Shown: positions 29,719 through 37,926 of the stretch, piece after piece
Position numbering within the stretch: position 1 is the first letter of the stretch
Layout of the letters: every line of letters begins with the position of its first letter
NCBI RefSeq assembly: GCF_000759345.1
Contig: NZ_JPZL01000001.1
Span: forward strand, 1,054,001-1,118,000
Source: Litchfieldella xinjiangensis
GTDB taxonomy: Bacteria > Pseudomonadota > Gammaproteobacteria > Pseudomonadales > Halomonadaceae
Length of the DNA stretch: 64,000 bases
Reading direction: 5' to 3'
Notes under the pieces: model-generated
What the model was told of the DNA's origin: nothing
Seen by the model: only the letters and a program-made list of their open reading frames with translations
The model's database searches: none
Made by a program: the position numbers and the translations under genes

Positions 29719-30318
29719 TCAGACGCTCTGAGAGGGTGACGTTAGAACATGCTTGAAAAGCACGGCCTCGAAGGCCTCCATGGGCTGTACCGAACGTGCC
29801 GTCTTGGCACGCAGAATGGCACCTTCCCAGCCCACCAGGATGAAGCTGCCCAGCGTTTCGGGATCGAGAGAGTCGTCGATCTCCCCTGCGGCGCGGGCAT
29901 CGCTGAGGCAGGCAATGAAGTTCTGCTCCCAGCCACGAAAGACCTTTTCGAGCCGATCGCGAAGAATATCGCTGTGAGACGAAAGCTCTTGCCCCAGGTT
30001 GCCGATCAGGCAGCCCCGCACGCATTCATGCCGGGCGATTTCTTCCTTGACCGAGGAAAAATAGTGACGCAGCCGTGATAGTGGCGGCTGCGATGTATCC
30101 CTTAGGGTGGAAGCCAGCTGTTCATCGAACGCGTCCGCGAAGCTCTCGATGACCGCCAGGCCGAAGTCTTCCTTACTACCGAAGTAGTGATAGAAGGAGC
30201 CCTTGGGGACACCGGATTGCTTGAGGATCGTGTTGATGCCCGTGGCGGTGTAGCCATGCTCGGCGATGAGCTCGGCCCCGACCTGGATCAACTTGTCTCG
30301 CGACGTGATGGTTGTCAT
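29719..30318 (-). CDS. nemR: NemR-like TetR-family repressor
   Basis: A 199-residue TetR-family protein. The helix-turn-helix TATGINTILKQSGVPKGSFYHYFGSKEDF (~24-52) is followed by a ligand domain containing VRGCLIGNLGQELS, matching the region of E. coli NemR that holds the redox-sensing Cys106. NemR responds to electrophiles, quinones and hypochlorous acid and represses nemA. The gene lies directly upstream of nemA on the same strand with its own palindromic operator at 30324-30351. Cys-based sensing here is inferred from the family. Confidence 0.88.
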   Translation of the reverse strand: MTTITSRDKLIQVGAELIAEHGYTATGINTILKQSGVPKGSFYHYFGSKEDFGLAVIESFADAFDEQLASTLRDTSQPPLSRLRHYFSSVKEEIARHECVRGCLIGNLGQELSSHSDILRDRLEKVFRGWEQNFIACLSDARAAGEIDDSLDPETLGSFILVGWEGAILRAKTARSVQPMEAFEAVLFKHVLTSPSQSV

Positions 30319-30323
30319 GCGAA

Positions 30324-30351
30324 ACAGAATAGACCGGTCGGTCTATTCTGT
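30324..30351. promoter_or_regulatory. NemR operator upstream of nemR
   Basis: A 12-bp perfect inverted repeat, ACAGAATAGACC / GGTCTATTCTGT, with a 4-base spacer GGTC. It contains the TAGACC-N4-GGTCTA pattern described for the E. coli NemR box and ends six bases before the nemR ATG, so it should mediate autoregulation. Confidence 0.8.
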
Positions 30352-30370
30352 AAAGCGCCGCTCTCCGGAG

Positions 30371-30928
30371 TTACAGCAGGGCGTGAAACTGCTTCAGCCA
30401 TTCGGGATGAGCCGGCCAGGCTGGTGCGGTTACCAAACGGCCGCTGGTGACCGCCTGATCGACGGGGATGTCGGCAAAGTCGCCTCCCGCCAGTTTCACT
30501 TCAGGGGCACAGGCTGGGTAAGCCGAAACTCGATAGCCCTTGAGCGAAACAGCGGCAGCCATCAACTGGGCGCCGTGACAGATCGCGGCCACGGGCTTGT
30601 CATGCTCGAAGAAATGGGCCACCAATTCCAGGACGCGGGTGTTGAGCCTGAGGTACTCGGGCGCTCTCCCGCCGGGAATCACCAGGGCATCGTAATCGGC
30701 CGGATCGATATCCCCGAACGTGGCATTGAGGGCGAAATTGTGGCCGGGCTTCTCGCTATAGGTCTGGTCGCCCTCGAAATCATGAATGGCCGTCTTGATG
30801 GTGTCGCCCTCGCGCTTGTCGGGGCAGACGGCATCGACCGTGTGACCCATCGCCTGCAAGGCCTGAAAAGGAACCATCAATTCGTAATCCTCGACGAAAT
30901 CACCGGCAATCAACAACAGTCTGGCCAT
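30371..30928 (-). CDS. DJ-1/PfpI-family protein
   Basis: A 185-residue DJ-1/PfpI superfamily protein. The nucleophile elbow [13 protein letters not shown] holds the catalytic Cys-His, and [14 protein letters not shown] holds the conserved turn. Family members act as glyoxalase III, deglycase-like or stress proteins. Located just upstream of nemR on the same strand, 43 bases from the nemR ATG across the operator, it fits a carbonyl/electrophile defence cluster. The exact activity cannot be read from sequence. Confidence 0.88.
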   Translation of the reverse strand: MARLLLIAGDFVEDYELMVPFQALQAMGHTVDAVCPDKREGDTIKTAIHDFEGDQTYSEKPGHNFALNATFGDIDPADYDALVIPGGRAPEYLRLNTRVLELVAHFFEHDKPVAAICHGAQLMAAAVSLKGYRVSAYPACAPEVKLAGGDFADIPVDQAVTSGRLVTAPAWPAHPEWLKQFHALL

Positions 30929-31110
30929 GGTCTGCTCCTAGCGGGAATAAGCGCTGAAACGCGCTAAGCACAGCGTAGCCAAGCCCGGGCATTGCGAAAA
31001 GCAGGTGGATCGACACGAAAAAATCACGCACGAGGGGCAAGCTGCAGGAACCTTGTACGCGTCTCCCGCCTCTTAGTGACAGGATTATTGACCCCCCCGG
31101 AGCGCCGGTA

Positions 31111-31779
31111 ATGCCCATCTCGCTACGTTGCTTGCTGCAAGGCCTAGCATTGACACTGCTCGTCTCGCCGACGCTGGCCCTGGCCGCACTGCCCTCTCTG
31201 AAACCGTTCGCCGCCGAGTACCAGCTCGGGATCGATGGTTGGCCGGATGCCCGTGTCGCGCATCGCCTTTCCCGTCAAGGCGAGCATTGGCAAAGCGATA
31301 TGCAAGCGGCGGTCGCGCTCGCCAAGGGTAGCGAACGCAGCCGCTTTCGCATCGAGGAGGACACCATCCGGGCGACGGCTTACAGCAGTCGTTATTCCCT
31401 GCTGGGTATCGGGGGCTCCTATCGACTCGGTCACCAGGAACTCGCCCCGATACTCGACCGCCAGGCAGCGCTGATCGCGTTGTCACGTCAGGCGAACACG
31501 GCAAGCTGCACGGCAACGGCCCCGCCTTGTGAACTTACCTATCAGGATCACAAGGGGCGCGAGGAGACACTTCATTATCGTGTCGGCGAACGCGCCCCCG
31601 TGACCTTGCCGGCCGGCGACTTCGAGGCGATCAGAGTCGAGACATGGGAGCCCGATGAGCCCGAGCGCCTGTTGACGTTTCGCTTCCATCCCGACTATCC
31701 GGGGCTGCTCTTGAGCGTCGACTATCGACGCGACGGCGAGCTCACCAGCCAACTGCGCTTGATCGCCTTCTCGCCCTGA
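31111..31779 (+). CDS. DUF3108 periplasmic protein
   Basis: A 222-residue secreted protein: signal peptide (~1-26, LALAALPSLKPF cleavage region) and a DUF3108 beta-rich domain with FAAEYQLGIDGWPDARVAHRLSR, a middle VGERAPVTLPAGDFEAIRVETWE, and TFRFHPDYPGLLLSVDYRRDG near the end. Function is not established for this family. Two Cys (in SCTATAPPCE) could form a disulfide. It starts after a 182-base gap from the DJ-1 gene on the other strand and is followed by lysO. Confidence 0.82.
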   Translation: MPISLRCLLQGLALTLLVSPTLALAALPSLKPFAAEYQLGIDGWPDARVAHRLSRQGEHWQSDMQAAVALAKGSERSRFRIEEDTIRATAYSSRYSLLGIGGSYRLGHQELAPILDRQAALIALSRQANTASCTATAPPCELTYQDHKGREETLHYRVGERAPVTLPAGDFEAIRVETWEPDEPERLLTFRFHPDYPGLLLSVDYRRDGELTSQLRLIAFSP

Positions 31780-31850
31780 TCGACATAAGCCGTTTCGATC
31801 GCCCTTCAGGACAAATATTTGCCTTCATATGCAAGGTTACTTATCGTCGG

Positions 31851-31900
31851 GCTCCTTGCAGCCGCGACTCGGCTGTCTCCCCTTTTACCGAGGAGCTCCG
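31851..31900 (+). promoter_or_regulatory. Structured leader covering the lysO ribosome-binding site
   Basis: GCTCCT (31851-31856) can pair with AGGAGC (31891-31896), which is the Shine-Dalgarno of lysO, and between them GCAGCCG (31858-31864) pairs with CGGCTGT (31870-31876). This nested fold would hide the ribosome-binding site. It does not look like the known lysine riboswitch. Confidence 0.35.
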
Positions 31901-32827
31901 ATGCTGTCCGGCGTGCTGATCGTGCTGTTGCCCTTGATCCTCGGCTACCTCGTCCGCGTGTCCCGGCCTGCCCTCGTGCAGGCGATCAATCATGCGGTGA
32001 ACCTGTCGATCTACGTGATCCTGCTGCTGATGGGCATCAGCCTGGCGGCCCTGGAAGACCTCGGCCAGCAGCTATCGCGCATGGGGGGCCAGGCCGCCGT
32101 CCTGCTCGCCATCACCACCGCCTGTAACCTGGCAGCCCTGGCCTGGTTGTCGCGGCATAGCACCCTGCGCAGCGGCGCATCGCCGATCGTGGCAGGCGCC
32201 CCGACCAGCAAGTGGGCGGCCATGCGCGGCTCGCTGCTGCTGGTCGGCGTGGTCATCCTCGGTGTCGTCATGGGCATGGCGATAGGTTGGCTCGGCCTGG
32301 GGCAGCTGCATGACCTGGCCGAGACACTGGCCGAGTGGGTGCTCTACCTGTTACTGGCCCTGATCGGCTGCCAACTGCGCAATTCAGGCATGCCGCTGCG
32401 CCAAATCCTGCTCAATCGAAACGGCCTTTTCATTGCGCTGACCGTAGCCGGTAGCTCGCTCGTCGCCGGCCTGCTGGCCGCCCCACTGCTGGGCATTGCC
32501 TGGAACCAAGGGTTGGCGATGGCCTCCGGGTTCGGCTGGTACTCACTATCAGCCATCCTGATCGGTGACCAGCTCGGTCCGGTCATGGGTGGTGTCGCCT
32601 TCTTCAATGACTTGAGCCGCGAACTGCTGGCGTTTCTGCTGATCCCGATCACCATCCATCGCCTGACACCGCTGGCCATCGGTTATGGCGGGGCCACGTC
32701 GATGGATTTCACCTTGCCTGTCATTCAGCAACACGGTGGTGTCGCCTGCGTGCCGGTGGCCGTGGTCAGCGGCTTTCTGCTTTCGCTACTCTCGCCGCCA
32801 TTGATCCTGTTTTTCCTTTCGCTATAA
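31901..32827 (+). CDS. lysO: LysO-family lysine exporter
   Basis: A 308-residue inner-membrane protein of the LysO (YbjE, DUF340) family, which exports L-lysine and its analogues. It has about eight hydrophobic segments, starting LSGVLIVLLPLILGYLV. The C-terminal half has the family motif GFGWYSLSAILIGDQLGP and SRELLAFLLIPI, then the TSMDFTLPVI segment thought to line the transport path. AGGAG lies directly before the ATG at 31901. E. coli lysO is controlled by ArgP; here a foldable leader precedes it. Confidence 0.9.
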   Translation: MLSGVLIVLLPLILGYLVRVSRPALVQAINHAVNLSIYVILLLMGISLAALEDLGQQLSRMGGQAAVLLAITTACNLAALAWLSRHSTLRSGASPIVAGAPTSKWAAMRGSLLLVGVVILGVVMGMAIGWLGLGQLHDLAETLAEWVLYLLLALIGCQLRNSGMPLRQILLNRNGLFIALTVAGSSLVAGLLAAPLLGIAWNQGLAMASGFGWYSLSAILIGDQLGPVMGGVAFFNDLSRELLAFLLIPITIHRLTPLAIGYGGATSMDFTLPVIQQHGGVACVPVAVVSGFLLSLLSPPLILFFLSL

Positions 32828-33157
32828 AAAGGGCGTAGGCCAGCGAACCGACCCGCGCCCTGATTACACCTCGGTTGACTAGCCGGGCTCCACCGCCCCG
32901 CTGTCAGAGCAGGCCTCGGTAAGGACGTTTCTGCGAGCAAGGTCAGCGGACTTACGCATAGCGGCTAGGCTAACTTTGAGAAGCTACTTACATGGACATA
33001 CCTTAAACCAAGGGAAAAATCTAATAGGAAAAATTATTTTTTTGATTGGAAAAAACAATCACAAAAAAACGAACTTTTGTAATGTTTTGCTAAATTTATC
33101 TGCCCGGTAACCGATAGTAAGTTTGCAAGCTTTTGCAGATTCTTTTACCAGGAAGTC
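32828..33157. other. Gene-free, AT-rich promoter region before the porin gene
   Basis: No gene seen. The first ~110 bases are of normal composition with a weak AGGGCG/CGCCCT stem after lysO. Bases 33001-33120 are about 28% GC with long A and T runs, very unlike the rest of the window. Within it TGATTG (33043-33048) and CAATCA (33056-33061) form a short inverted repeat. This is likely the promoter of the porin operon and a plausible site for an H-NS/MvaT-like silencer. Confidence 0.55.
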
Positions 33158-34285
33158 ATGATGAAAAACCGTAAGCTCCTTCCGGCGGCATTGATCGGCG
33201 CAGCCTTGTGCGCGAACACTCAGCTCGCCTTGGCCGCTCCCGATCTTCGCTTATCCGGCTTCGGTACTCTGGGTTACGTCACCACCGATACCAACGATGC
33301 CCAGTTCCGCGCTAGCCGGCGGCAACATAAAGGGGCTACCGATTCGGGGGATTGGGGAGTGGATAGTCGCCTTGGGTTACAGGCGAACCTTACCTTCAAT
33401 GAGTGGTTCTCTGCTGTCGGTCAAGGATACACCAGTCGTCGTGATGGCGATTCCTCTCCCGACCTGGAGTGGCTGTTCCTGCAAGCAAACGTGACCGACT
33501 GGGCCACACTGCGTGCCGGGCGCATGGTCGTTCCTACCTTCCTTATTTCCGATTCGCGCAATGTGGGCTATGCCCAGCACTGGCTGCGTGCGCCTGTCGA
33601 GGTTTATGACGCTTCATTGACCTCCTCGTTCGATGGTCTCCAGGGTGTGCTACAAAACGAGCTTGGCGATTACAACATCACGACACGTCTGTCGGCGGGT
33701 AAAGCCAGCGATAGTACTATCAATGTCAACTTTATCGGCAACAACGTTCTTGAATTCCAAGAGCAGAGCGACAGGCTTTATTCAATTGACGTCAAGGCCC
33801 AGAAGGGCGACTGGACGGGGCGCGTCGGCTATACCTACAAGTCCGAGAATAGGCTCGATTTGATGGGGGCGAAGTATCTCGAAGGCGACGACAACTTTTA
33901 TAGTACGGGCCTTCAGTACGACAACGGCAGCCTGCTGGCCATGTCGGAATATGTCATGCGGCGCTTTAGCGGCGAGGGCGCTGTGGATGGCAAATTCGAT
34001 AGCGACAGCTACTACCTTACTGCGGGATATCGCTTCGGCTCATTGATGCCGTACGCCACCTATGCCCATTTCAAGCCCAAGGGCGACGGTTATGGCTTGA
34101 GCGCTAACACCGATACCACTGCGGTTGGCGTGCGTTGGGACGCGGCCAGAAACATCGCTTTTAAGGCCCAGGTTGACCGGGTGAGTGGCGATCGCTTTGC
34201 TCAACAACTTCTTCCCGATGCTGATTTCCAGCACGGTGATCTGCCTGTCTATGCCTATAGCGTGGCTGTAGATTTCGTTTTCTAA
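33158..34285 (+). CDS. Outer-membrane porin
   Basis: A 375-residue beta-barrel porin: signal peptide MMKNRKLLPAALIGAALC... cleaved after LALA, then DLRLSGFGTLGYVTTD as the first strand and alternating amphipathic strands to the C-terminal YSVAVDFVF, whose terminal Phe is the usual BAM recognition signal. A conserved DWATLRAGRMVVPTFLISDSR segment resembles the constriction loop of anion-type porins. Base composition is visibly lower in GC than neighbours. Followed nine bases later by a PstS-like gene and then a chemoreceptor. Solute unknown; phosphate-like anions are a guess from the neighbour. Confidence 0.8.
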   Translation: MMKNRKLLPAALIGAALCANTQLALAAPDLRLSGFGTLGYVTTDTNDAQFRASRRQHKGATDSGDWGVDSRLGLQANLTFNEWFSAVGQGYTSRRDGDSSPDLEWLFLQANVTDWATLRAGRMVVPTFLISDSRNVGYAQHWLRAPVEVYDASLTSSFDGLQGVLQNELGDYNITTRLSAGKASDSTINVNFIGNNVLEFQEQSDRLYSIDVKAQKGDWTGRVGYTYKSENRLDLMGAKYLEGDDNFYSTGLQYDNGSLLAMSEYVMRRFSGEGAVDGKFDSDSYYLTAGYRFGSLMPYATYAHFKPKGDGYGLSANTDTTAVGVRWDAARNIAFKAQVDRVSGDRFAQQLLPDADFQHGDLPVYAYSVAVDFVF

Positions 34286-34294
34286 GGAGCGGTC

Positions 34295-34699
34295 ATGAAA
34301 TTAGGTAAATCGATTCTGGCAATCGTGATTCTGAGCGTTTCCTCCAGCATTGCCACTGCTGCTGATCTGGTGGTTATCGGGCACCCTTCTGCCGAGCCTC
34401 TGACGAAGGATCGAGTCAGTGACCTGTTTTTAGGTAAAGGCAAGGGGGCGAGCCTCTACGACCTACCGGAAAGCAGTGACCTGTATGCGGAGTTTTACGA
34501 AAAGGCGACTGGACGCAACGTGGCGCAGGTGAAGTCGACGTGGTCTCGCCTGGTATTCTCCGGCCAGGCTCAGGCGCCCAAGCAACTGCATGATTCGGCA
34601 GCGGTGCGAAACGCCGTCGCAGAGGATGCACGAGGTATTGGTTATATAGAAAGGTCCGCACTAGACGGCTCGGTCAAGGTATTACTCGACCTTGAATAA
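34295..34699 (+). CDS. Half-size PstS-like periplasmic protein
   Basis: A 134-residue exported protein (signal peptide ~1-22, ATAADLVVIG) related to phosphate-type substrate-binding proteins but only about half their length. It has the single-lobe pattern PLTKDRVSDLFLGKGKGASL, STWSRLVFSGQAQAPKQL, and GIGYIERSALDGSVKVLL. No pstCAB genes are nearby. Such short forms often sit beside sensor genes. Here it lies between a porin and a chemoreceptor, so it may present a ligand to the receptor rather than feed a transporter; that is inference. Confidence 0.75.
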   Translation: MKLGKSILAIVILSVSSSIATAADLVVIGHPSAEPLTKDRVSDLFLGKGKGASLYDLPESSDLYAEFYEKATGRNVAQVKSTWSRLVFSGQAQAPKQLHDSAAVRNAVAEDARGIGYIERSALDGSVKVLLDLE

Positions 34700-34754
34700 A
34701 ACTTCGTTGGCCCGTTTACGGGCCAACGTTCTTTCAAGCGACAGGAGACATGTC

Positions 34755-36377
34755 GTGAAGTTTCGTACCAAGATCTGGGTTCTACCGTTAAGTGCCGCAC
34801 TTGTATTCATTGTTGGTATCTCACTGAGTTTTATTGTAGGTGCCCGCACCTCGTCAGCCATTGAGCAATTGCGTGAAACTGATAACCCCTATCTGATGGG
34901 GATCAACTTAATCGACCGCCATGCTGAGCTGTTCCGCAACCAACTACAAGCGGCAGCAGCCGAGGGAGACGTGGATGCTTTGGAAGCTGTCCAGGCCCAG
35001 GCCGAGCGTGTCGAACAGCTCATCCTCGACGCGGGAGAAATTGAAGGTAAGCACGAGGTAGCTTCGCAACTTGGAGATATTTTCAGCCGTTATCAGAGCG
35101 CGGCGATAGGTGCGACCCGCGCCATGTTGGGTATCGGGCAACTCGGGAATCAAATTGTTGAGATGCAAGCTGCCCAAGGGGAAATGACAGAGCTGATGGA
35201 GGCGGAAATAGCCTATGCCACTCAAGCGACACTTGATCGCCAGGCTGAGGCTGACCACGGGGTAGCCACTGGTCTGACTATCAATGTCCTCACGGGGCTC
35301 GTCGTGCTTAGCGTGCTTGGGGTGGCATCCTTCCTCATCATCAATTCAGTATGGCGTGAATTGGGCGACGAACCGAATCGCTTAAGGGAGGCCATGAAGC
35401 GTGTGGCGGAAGGCGACCTGAGCAGCGAGTTACAAGTTGCCCCGCACGATCAGGTATCGCTCAACGCGAGTGTGCAGCAAATGGTCAGCATGTTGCGCGA
35501 TCTCGTTACGCGCCTGCATGATGCCAGCGAAGCCGTACATGCCGGCGCCAACGAAATTTCCTCGGGCACTCAGGAATTATCGGCACGTACCGAGCAGCAG
35601 GCGGCAGCTTTGCAACAGACGGCCTCGAGCATGGAAGAAATGACCGCGACAGTGCAGCAAAATACCGAGACGACCGAAAAAGCCAATAAGCTGGCTAGCG
35701 AAGCCTCTAGGAGCGCTCAGAGCAGCGGCCATGATGTAAAGGTTAACATTGAGCTAATGCGTGAGATCGCCGCGTATTCAAGCAAGATGAAAGACATCAT
35801 TAAGGTCATCGATGCGATTGCCTTCCAGACCAACATCCTAGCCTTGAACGCCTCGGTTGAAGCGGCCCGGGCTGGCGCTGAGGGTAGGGGGTTCGCCGTG
35901 GTAGCTAACGAAGTACGTTCCCTCGCGGGACGAAGTGCTGAATCCGCAAGCCAGGTTCGCACCCTGCTGGAAGAAACTCACGCCAAGATTATCGAAGGCG
36001 TGGAACAGGCAGATCGTAGTGGTCAAGGTATCAGCGAGACGGAAACGACCATCAGTCAGCTCGCCATTCTGATGAAGGAAGTGGCGGCGGCAACGCATGA
36101 ACAGTCCTCGGGGATACTGCAAATCAATACGGCTGTCACGGAAATGGATTCGGTGACACAGCAGAACGCTTCGCTGGTTCAAGCATCAAGCAGGGAATCG
36201 CTTACGCTGGAAGAACAGGCAAGGCGCTTGAAGGCACTTGTCGGAACTTTTCAGATCAACAATAAAGGTGCCGGGGGTTCTTCTCGATTAATGGAGAATC
36301 AGGACTCTAGCCTGTCCGAGGTGCTTTTATTGGGTAGTAATAAACTGGAAAAGCAACAATACGCTACGCACGGGTAA
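34755..36377 (+). CDS. Methyl-accepting chemotaxis protein
   Basis: A 540-residue chemoreceptor. TM1 ~8-29, a ~140-residue helical periplasmic domain, TM2 ~172-195, HAMP (ELGDEPNRLREAMKRVAEGD), then the signalling domain with the conserved tip AFQTNILALNASVEAARAGAEGRGFAVVANEVRSLAGRSA split here as one continuous region (~360-400). The GTG start at 34755 has AGGAG seven bases upstream; the frame extends to 34692 without a ribosome site. No C-terminal CheR pentapeptide is evident. The periplasmic ligand may come via the PstS-like protein encoded just upstream. Confidence 0.93.
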   Translation: MKFRTKIWVLPLSAALVFIVGISLSFIVGARTSSAIEQLRETDNPYLMGINLIDRHAELFRNQLQAAAAEGDVDALEAVQAQAERVEQLILDAGEIEGKHEVASQLGDIFSRYQSAAIGATRAMLGIGQLGNQIVEMQAAQGEMTELMEAEIAYATQATLDRQAEADHGVATGLTINVLTGLVVLSVLGVASFLIINSVWRELGDEPNRLREAMKRVAEGDLSSELQVAPHDQVSLNASVQQMVSMLRDLVTRLHDASEAVHAGANEISSGTQELSARTEQQAAALQQTASSMEEMTATVQQNTETTEKANKLASEASRSAQSSGHDVKVNIELMREIAAYSSKMKDIIKVIDAIAFQTNILALNASVEAARAGAEGRGFAVVANEVRSLAGRSAESASQVRTLLEETHAKIIEGVEQADRSGQGISETETTISQLAILMKEVAAATHEQSSGILQINTAVTEMDSVTQQNASLVQASSRESLTLEEQARRLKALVGTFQINNKGAGGSSRLMENQDSSLSEVLLLGSNKLEKQQYATHG

Positions 36378-36447
36378 ATGATTCGACTCGGCCCCGTATT
36401 ATATCTACGAGATGAGCCTAAGCGTGGAGGTAACTGGGTAATCCAAT

Positions 36448-36478
36448 CGAAACGGCCGGGACATATTAGGCCGTTTCG
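36448..36478 (+). terminator. Hairpin ending the porin-PstS-chemoreceptor operon
   Basis: Perfect 10-bp stem CGAAACGGCC / GGCCGTTTCG with an 11-base loop, 71 bases after the chemoreceptor stop. The U tract is short (TTT within the stem, then TCAT), so termination efficiency is uncertain. Confidence 0.55.
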
Positions 36479-36599
36479 TCATAGCACAACGACAAGCCCC
36501 CGCAGTATACGAGATTCCTAGAGGTCATTAATACGCGAAGCCTAGCCACAGAGAGGGCGCATCGGTATTGTCTAACCCATTGATGGGTGACGGTCGGTC

Positions 36600-36625
36600 A
36601 GCATCACATTGCACGTTAATTGCAC
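36600..36625 (+). promoter_or_regulatory. Candidate BaeR-like binding repeats before the RND operon
   Basis: TGCAC at 36610 and again at 36621 (11-bp period, written TTGCAC-GTTAA-TTGCAC), with a weaker AGCAT at 36600. The same element occurs before the Spy-like gene at 43199-43225. Tandem repeats with 11-bp spacing are typical of OmpR-family response regulators. The element ends 68 bases before the adaptor ATG. Confidence 0.5.
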
Positions 36626-36693
36626 CTTTCATGACCAATCCCTGCAAGCCGAACGGCGATGCTGCCGTCCACTACTTCTGTCTCGAGCTGCCG

Positions 36694-37926
36694 ATGTCAC
36701 GCATGCACCACTTCCGCTTCCAAACCGGGCGCGTCCGTTTGGGGGGCATAGCCGCCCTGTTGATCATGGCGCTGGGCCTGGGCATGGCCTGGTGGCTATT
36801 CAGCCAGCCGCCTCGTGTCGAGCGCCGCCCCGCGCCACCCACCCCGCCCCCTCTGGTCGATATCATCGAGGTCGAGCGCGGGCCGGCCGCGCCTCGCATA
36901 GAAGGCTACGGCCGCGTTATCGCCGAACGTGACACGGCGCTGGCCAGCCGTGTCGGAGGGCGCCTTGTCGAGTACACCGACAATGCCGAGCCTGGCCGCG
37001 TGGTCGAGGCCGGTGAAACCCTGGCCCGCCTCGACGACCGCGACTACCAGCTCGCACTGCGTATTGCCCAGGCCGAACTGGCACAAGCCGAGGCCGGTCT
37101 GGCCACCGAGCGTGGCGAGCAGTTGCGCGCCCAGAGCGAATACCAGTCATTCGGCCGTGACCTGCCGGCGGAACGGCGAGCACTGGTGCTGCGCGAGCCA
37201 CAGCTCAAGAGTGCCCAGGCCGACCTGGCACGCGCCCAGGTCGCCCTCGAACAGGCTCGGCTCGATCTGGAGCGAACCGAACTGACCGCCCCCTACCGCG
37301 GCATGATTCAGGAACGCCTGGTCGGCAGCGGCAGCGAGGTCTCCGCCAATACCGAACTGCTGCGCCTGGTCGATGTCGCGGCATTCTGGGTTCGCGTGTC
37401 GCTCCCTGGCGAAATGCTGACCTGGATCGCAGGTGACGATGGCGATCCTCGCGGGACTGATGTGACGTTGACCAGCCGCGGCTGGCCGGCAGGCAGCACG
37501 CGCAGCGGTCAGATCCTCTCGGTGTTGCCGGCCCTTGAAGAGAATGGCCTGCAGGCACAAGTGCTGGTTAGAGTCGAGGATCCATTGGCCCTGGCGCAGC
37601 AGGCCCCCGCCTTGCGACTGGGCGACCTGGTACAGGTGTCGATCGCCGCCACACCCCGCGAAGGCCTGTTCGTCCTGCCCGCTCATGCCCTGCGCCCTGG
37701 CGACGAAGTGTGGCGACTCGATGCCGAAGATCGCCTGGAACGGGTGCGGGTCGACATTGTGCATCGCGGTGAAGACCGGGTGCTGATCGCCAGCGGGCTC
37801 GAGCCCGCCGATCGCGTCGTGGTTTCCGGCCTGGGTCAGCCCCGTAGCGGCATGGCGCTGCGCGCCCAGGATACCGCACAGCGCGATGCCTCCGGCTCGA
37901 CAGATACCGGGGAGACCTCATCATGA
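36694..37926 (+). CDS. RND efflux periplasmic adaptor (membrane fusion protein)
   Basis: A 410-residue HlyD/MFP-family adaptor with an N-terminal membrane anchor (~17-36), a Pro-rich linker, a lipoyl half-motif GYGRVIAERDTALASRVGGRL, an alpha hairpin (ALRIAQAELAQAEAGL ... SAQADLARAQVALEQARLDLERTEL), a second lipoyl half TAPYRGMIQERLVGSGSEV and a C-terminal barrel. It links the inner-membrane pump to an outer-membrane channel. ATG 36694 was chosen because upstream codons run through the regulatory repeats. Its stop overlaps the pump start (ATGA). Confidence 0.9.
   Translation: MSRMHHFRFQTGRVRLGGIAALLIMALGLGMAWWLFSQPPRVERRPAPPTPPPLVDIIEVERGPAAPRIEGYGRVIAERDTALASRVGGRLVEYTDNAEPGRVVEAGETLARLDDRDYQLALRIAQAELAQAEAGLATERGEQLRAQSEYQSFGRDLPAERRALVLREPQLKSAQADLARAQVALEQARLDLERTELTAPYRGMIQERLVGSGSEVSANTELLRLVDVAAFWVRVSLPGEMLTWIAGDDGDPRGTDVTLTSRGWPAGSTRSGQILSVLPALEENGLQAQVLVRVEDPLALAQQAPALRLGDLVQVSIAATPREGLFVLPAHALRPGDEVWRLDAEDRLERVRVDIVHRGEDRVLIASGLEPADRVVVSGLGQPRSGMALRAQDTAQRDASGSTDTGETSS

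Larger units (their letters stand above)
36378..36693. other. Intergenic region between the chemoreceptor and the RND operon
   Basis: No gene is supported. It contains the terminator hairpin at 36448-36478 and the TGCAC repeat element at 36600-36625, both listed separately. Confidence 0.6.

Noticed and set aside
33060-33150. A PhoB box before the porin, looked for because of the PstS-like neighbour
   Set aside because: No pair of CTGTCAT-like 7-mers with 4-base spacing is convincing; the best stretch matches poorly in the second half.
36568-36693. Longer N terminus for the RND adaptor
   Set aside because: It would translate the regulatory repeat region and place a non-hydrophobic segment before the membrane anchor.
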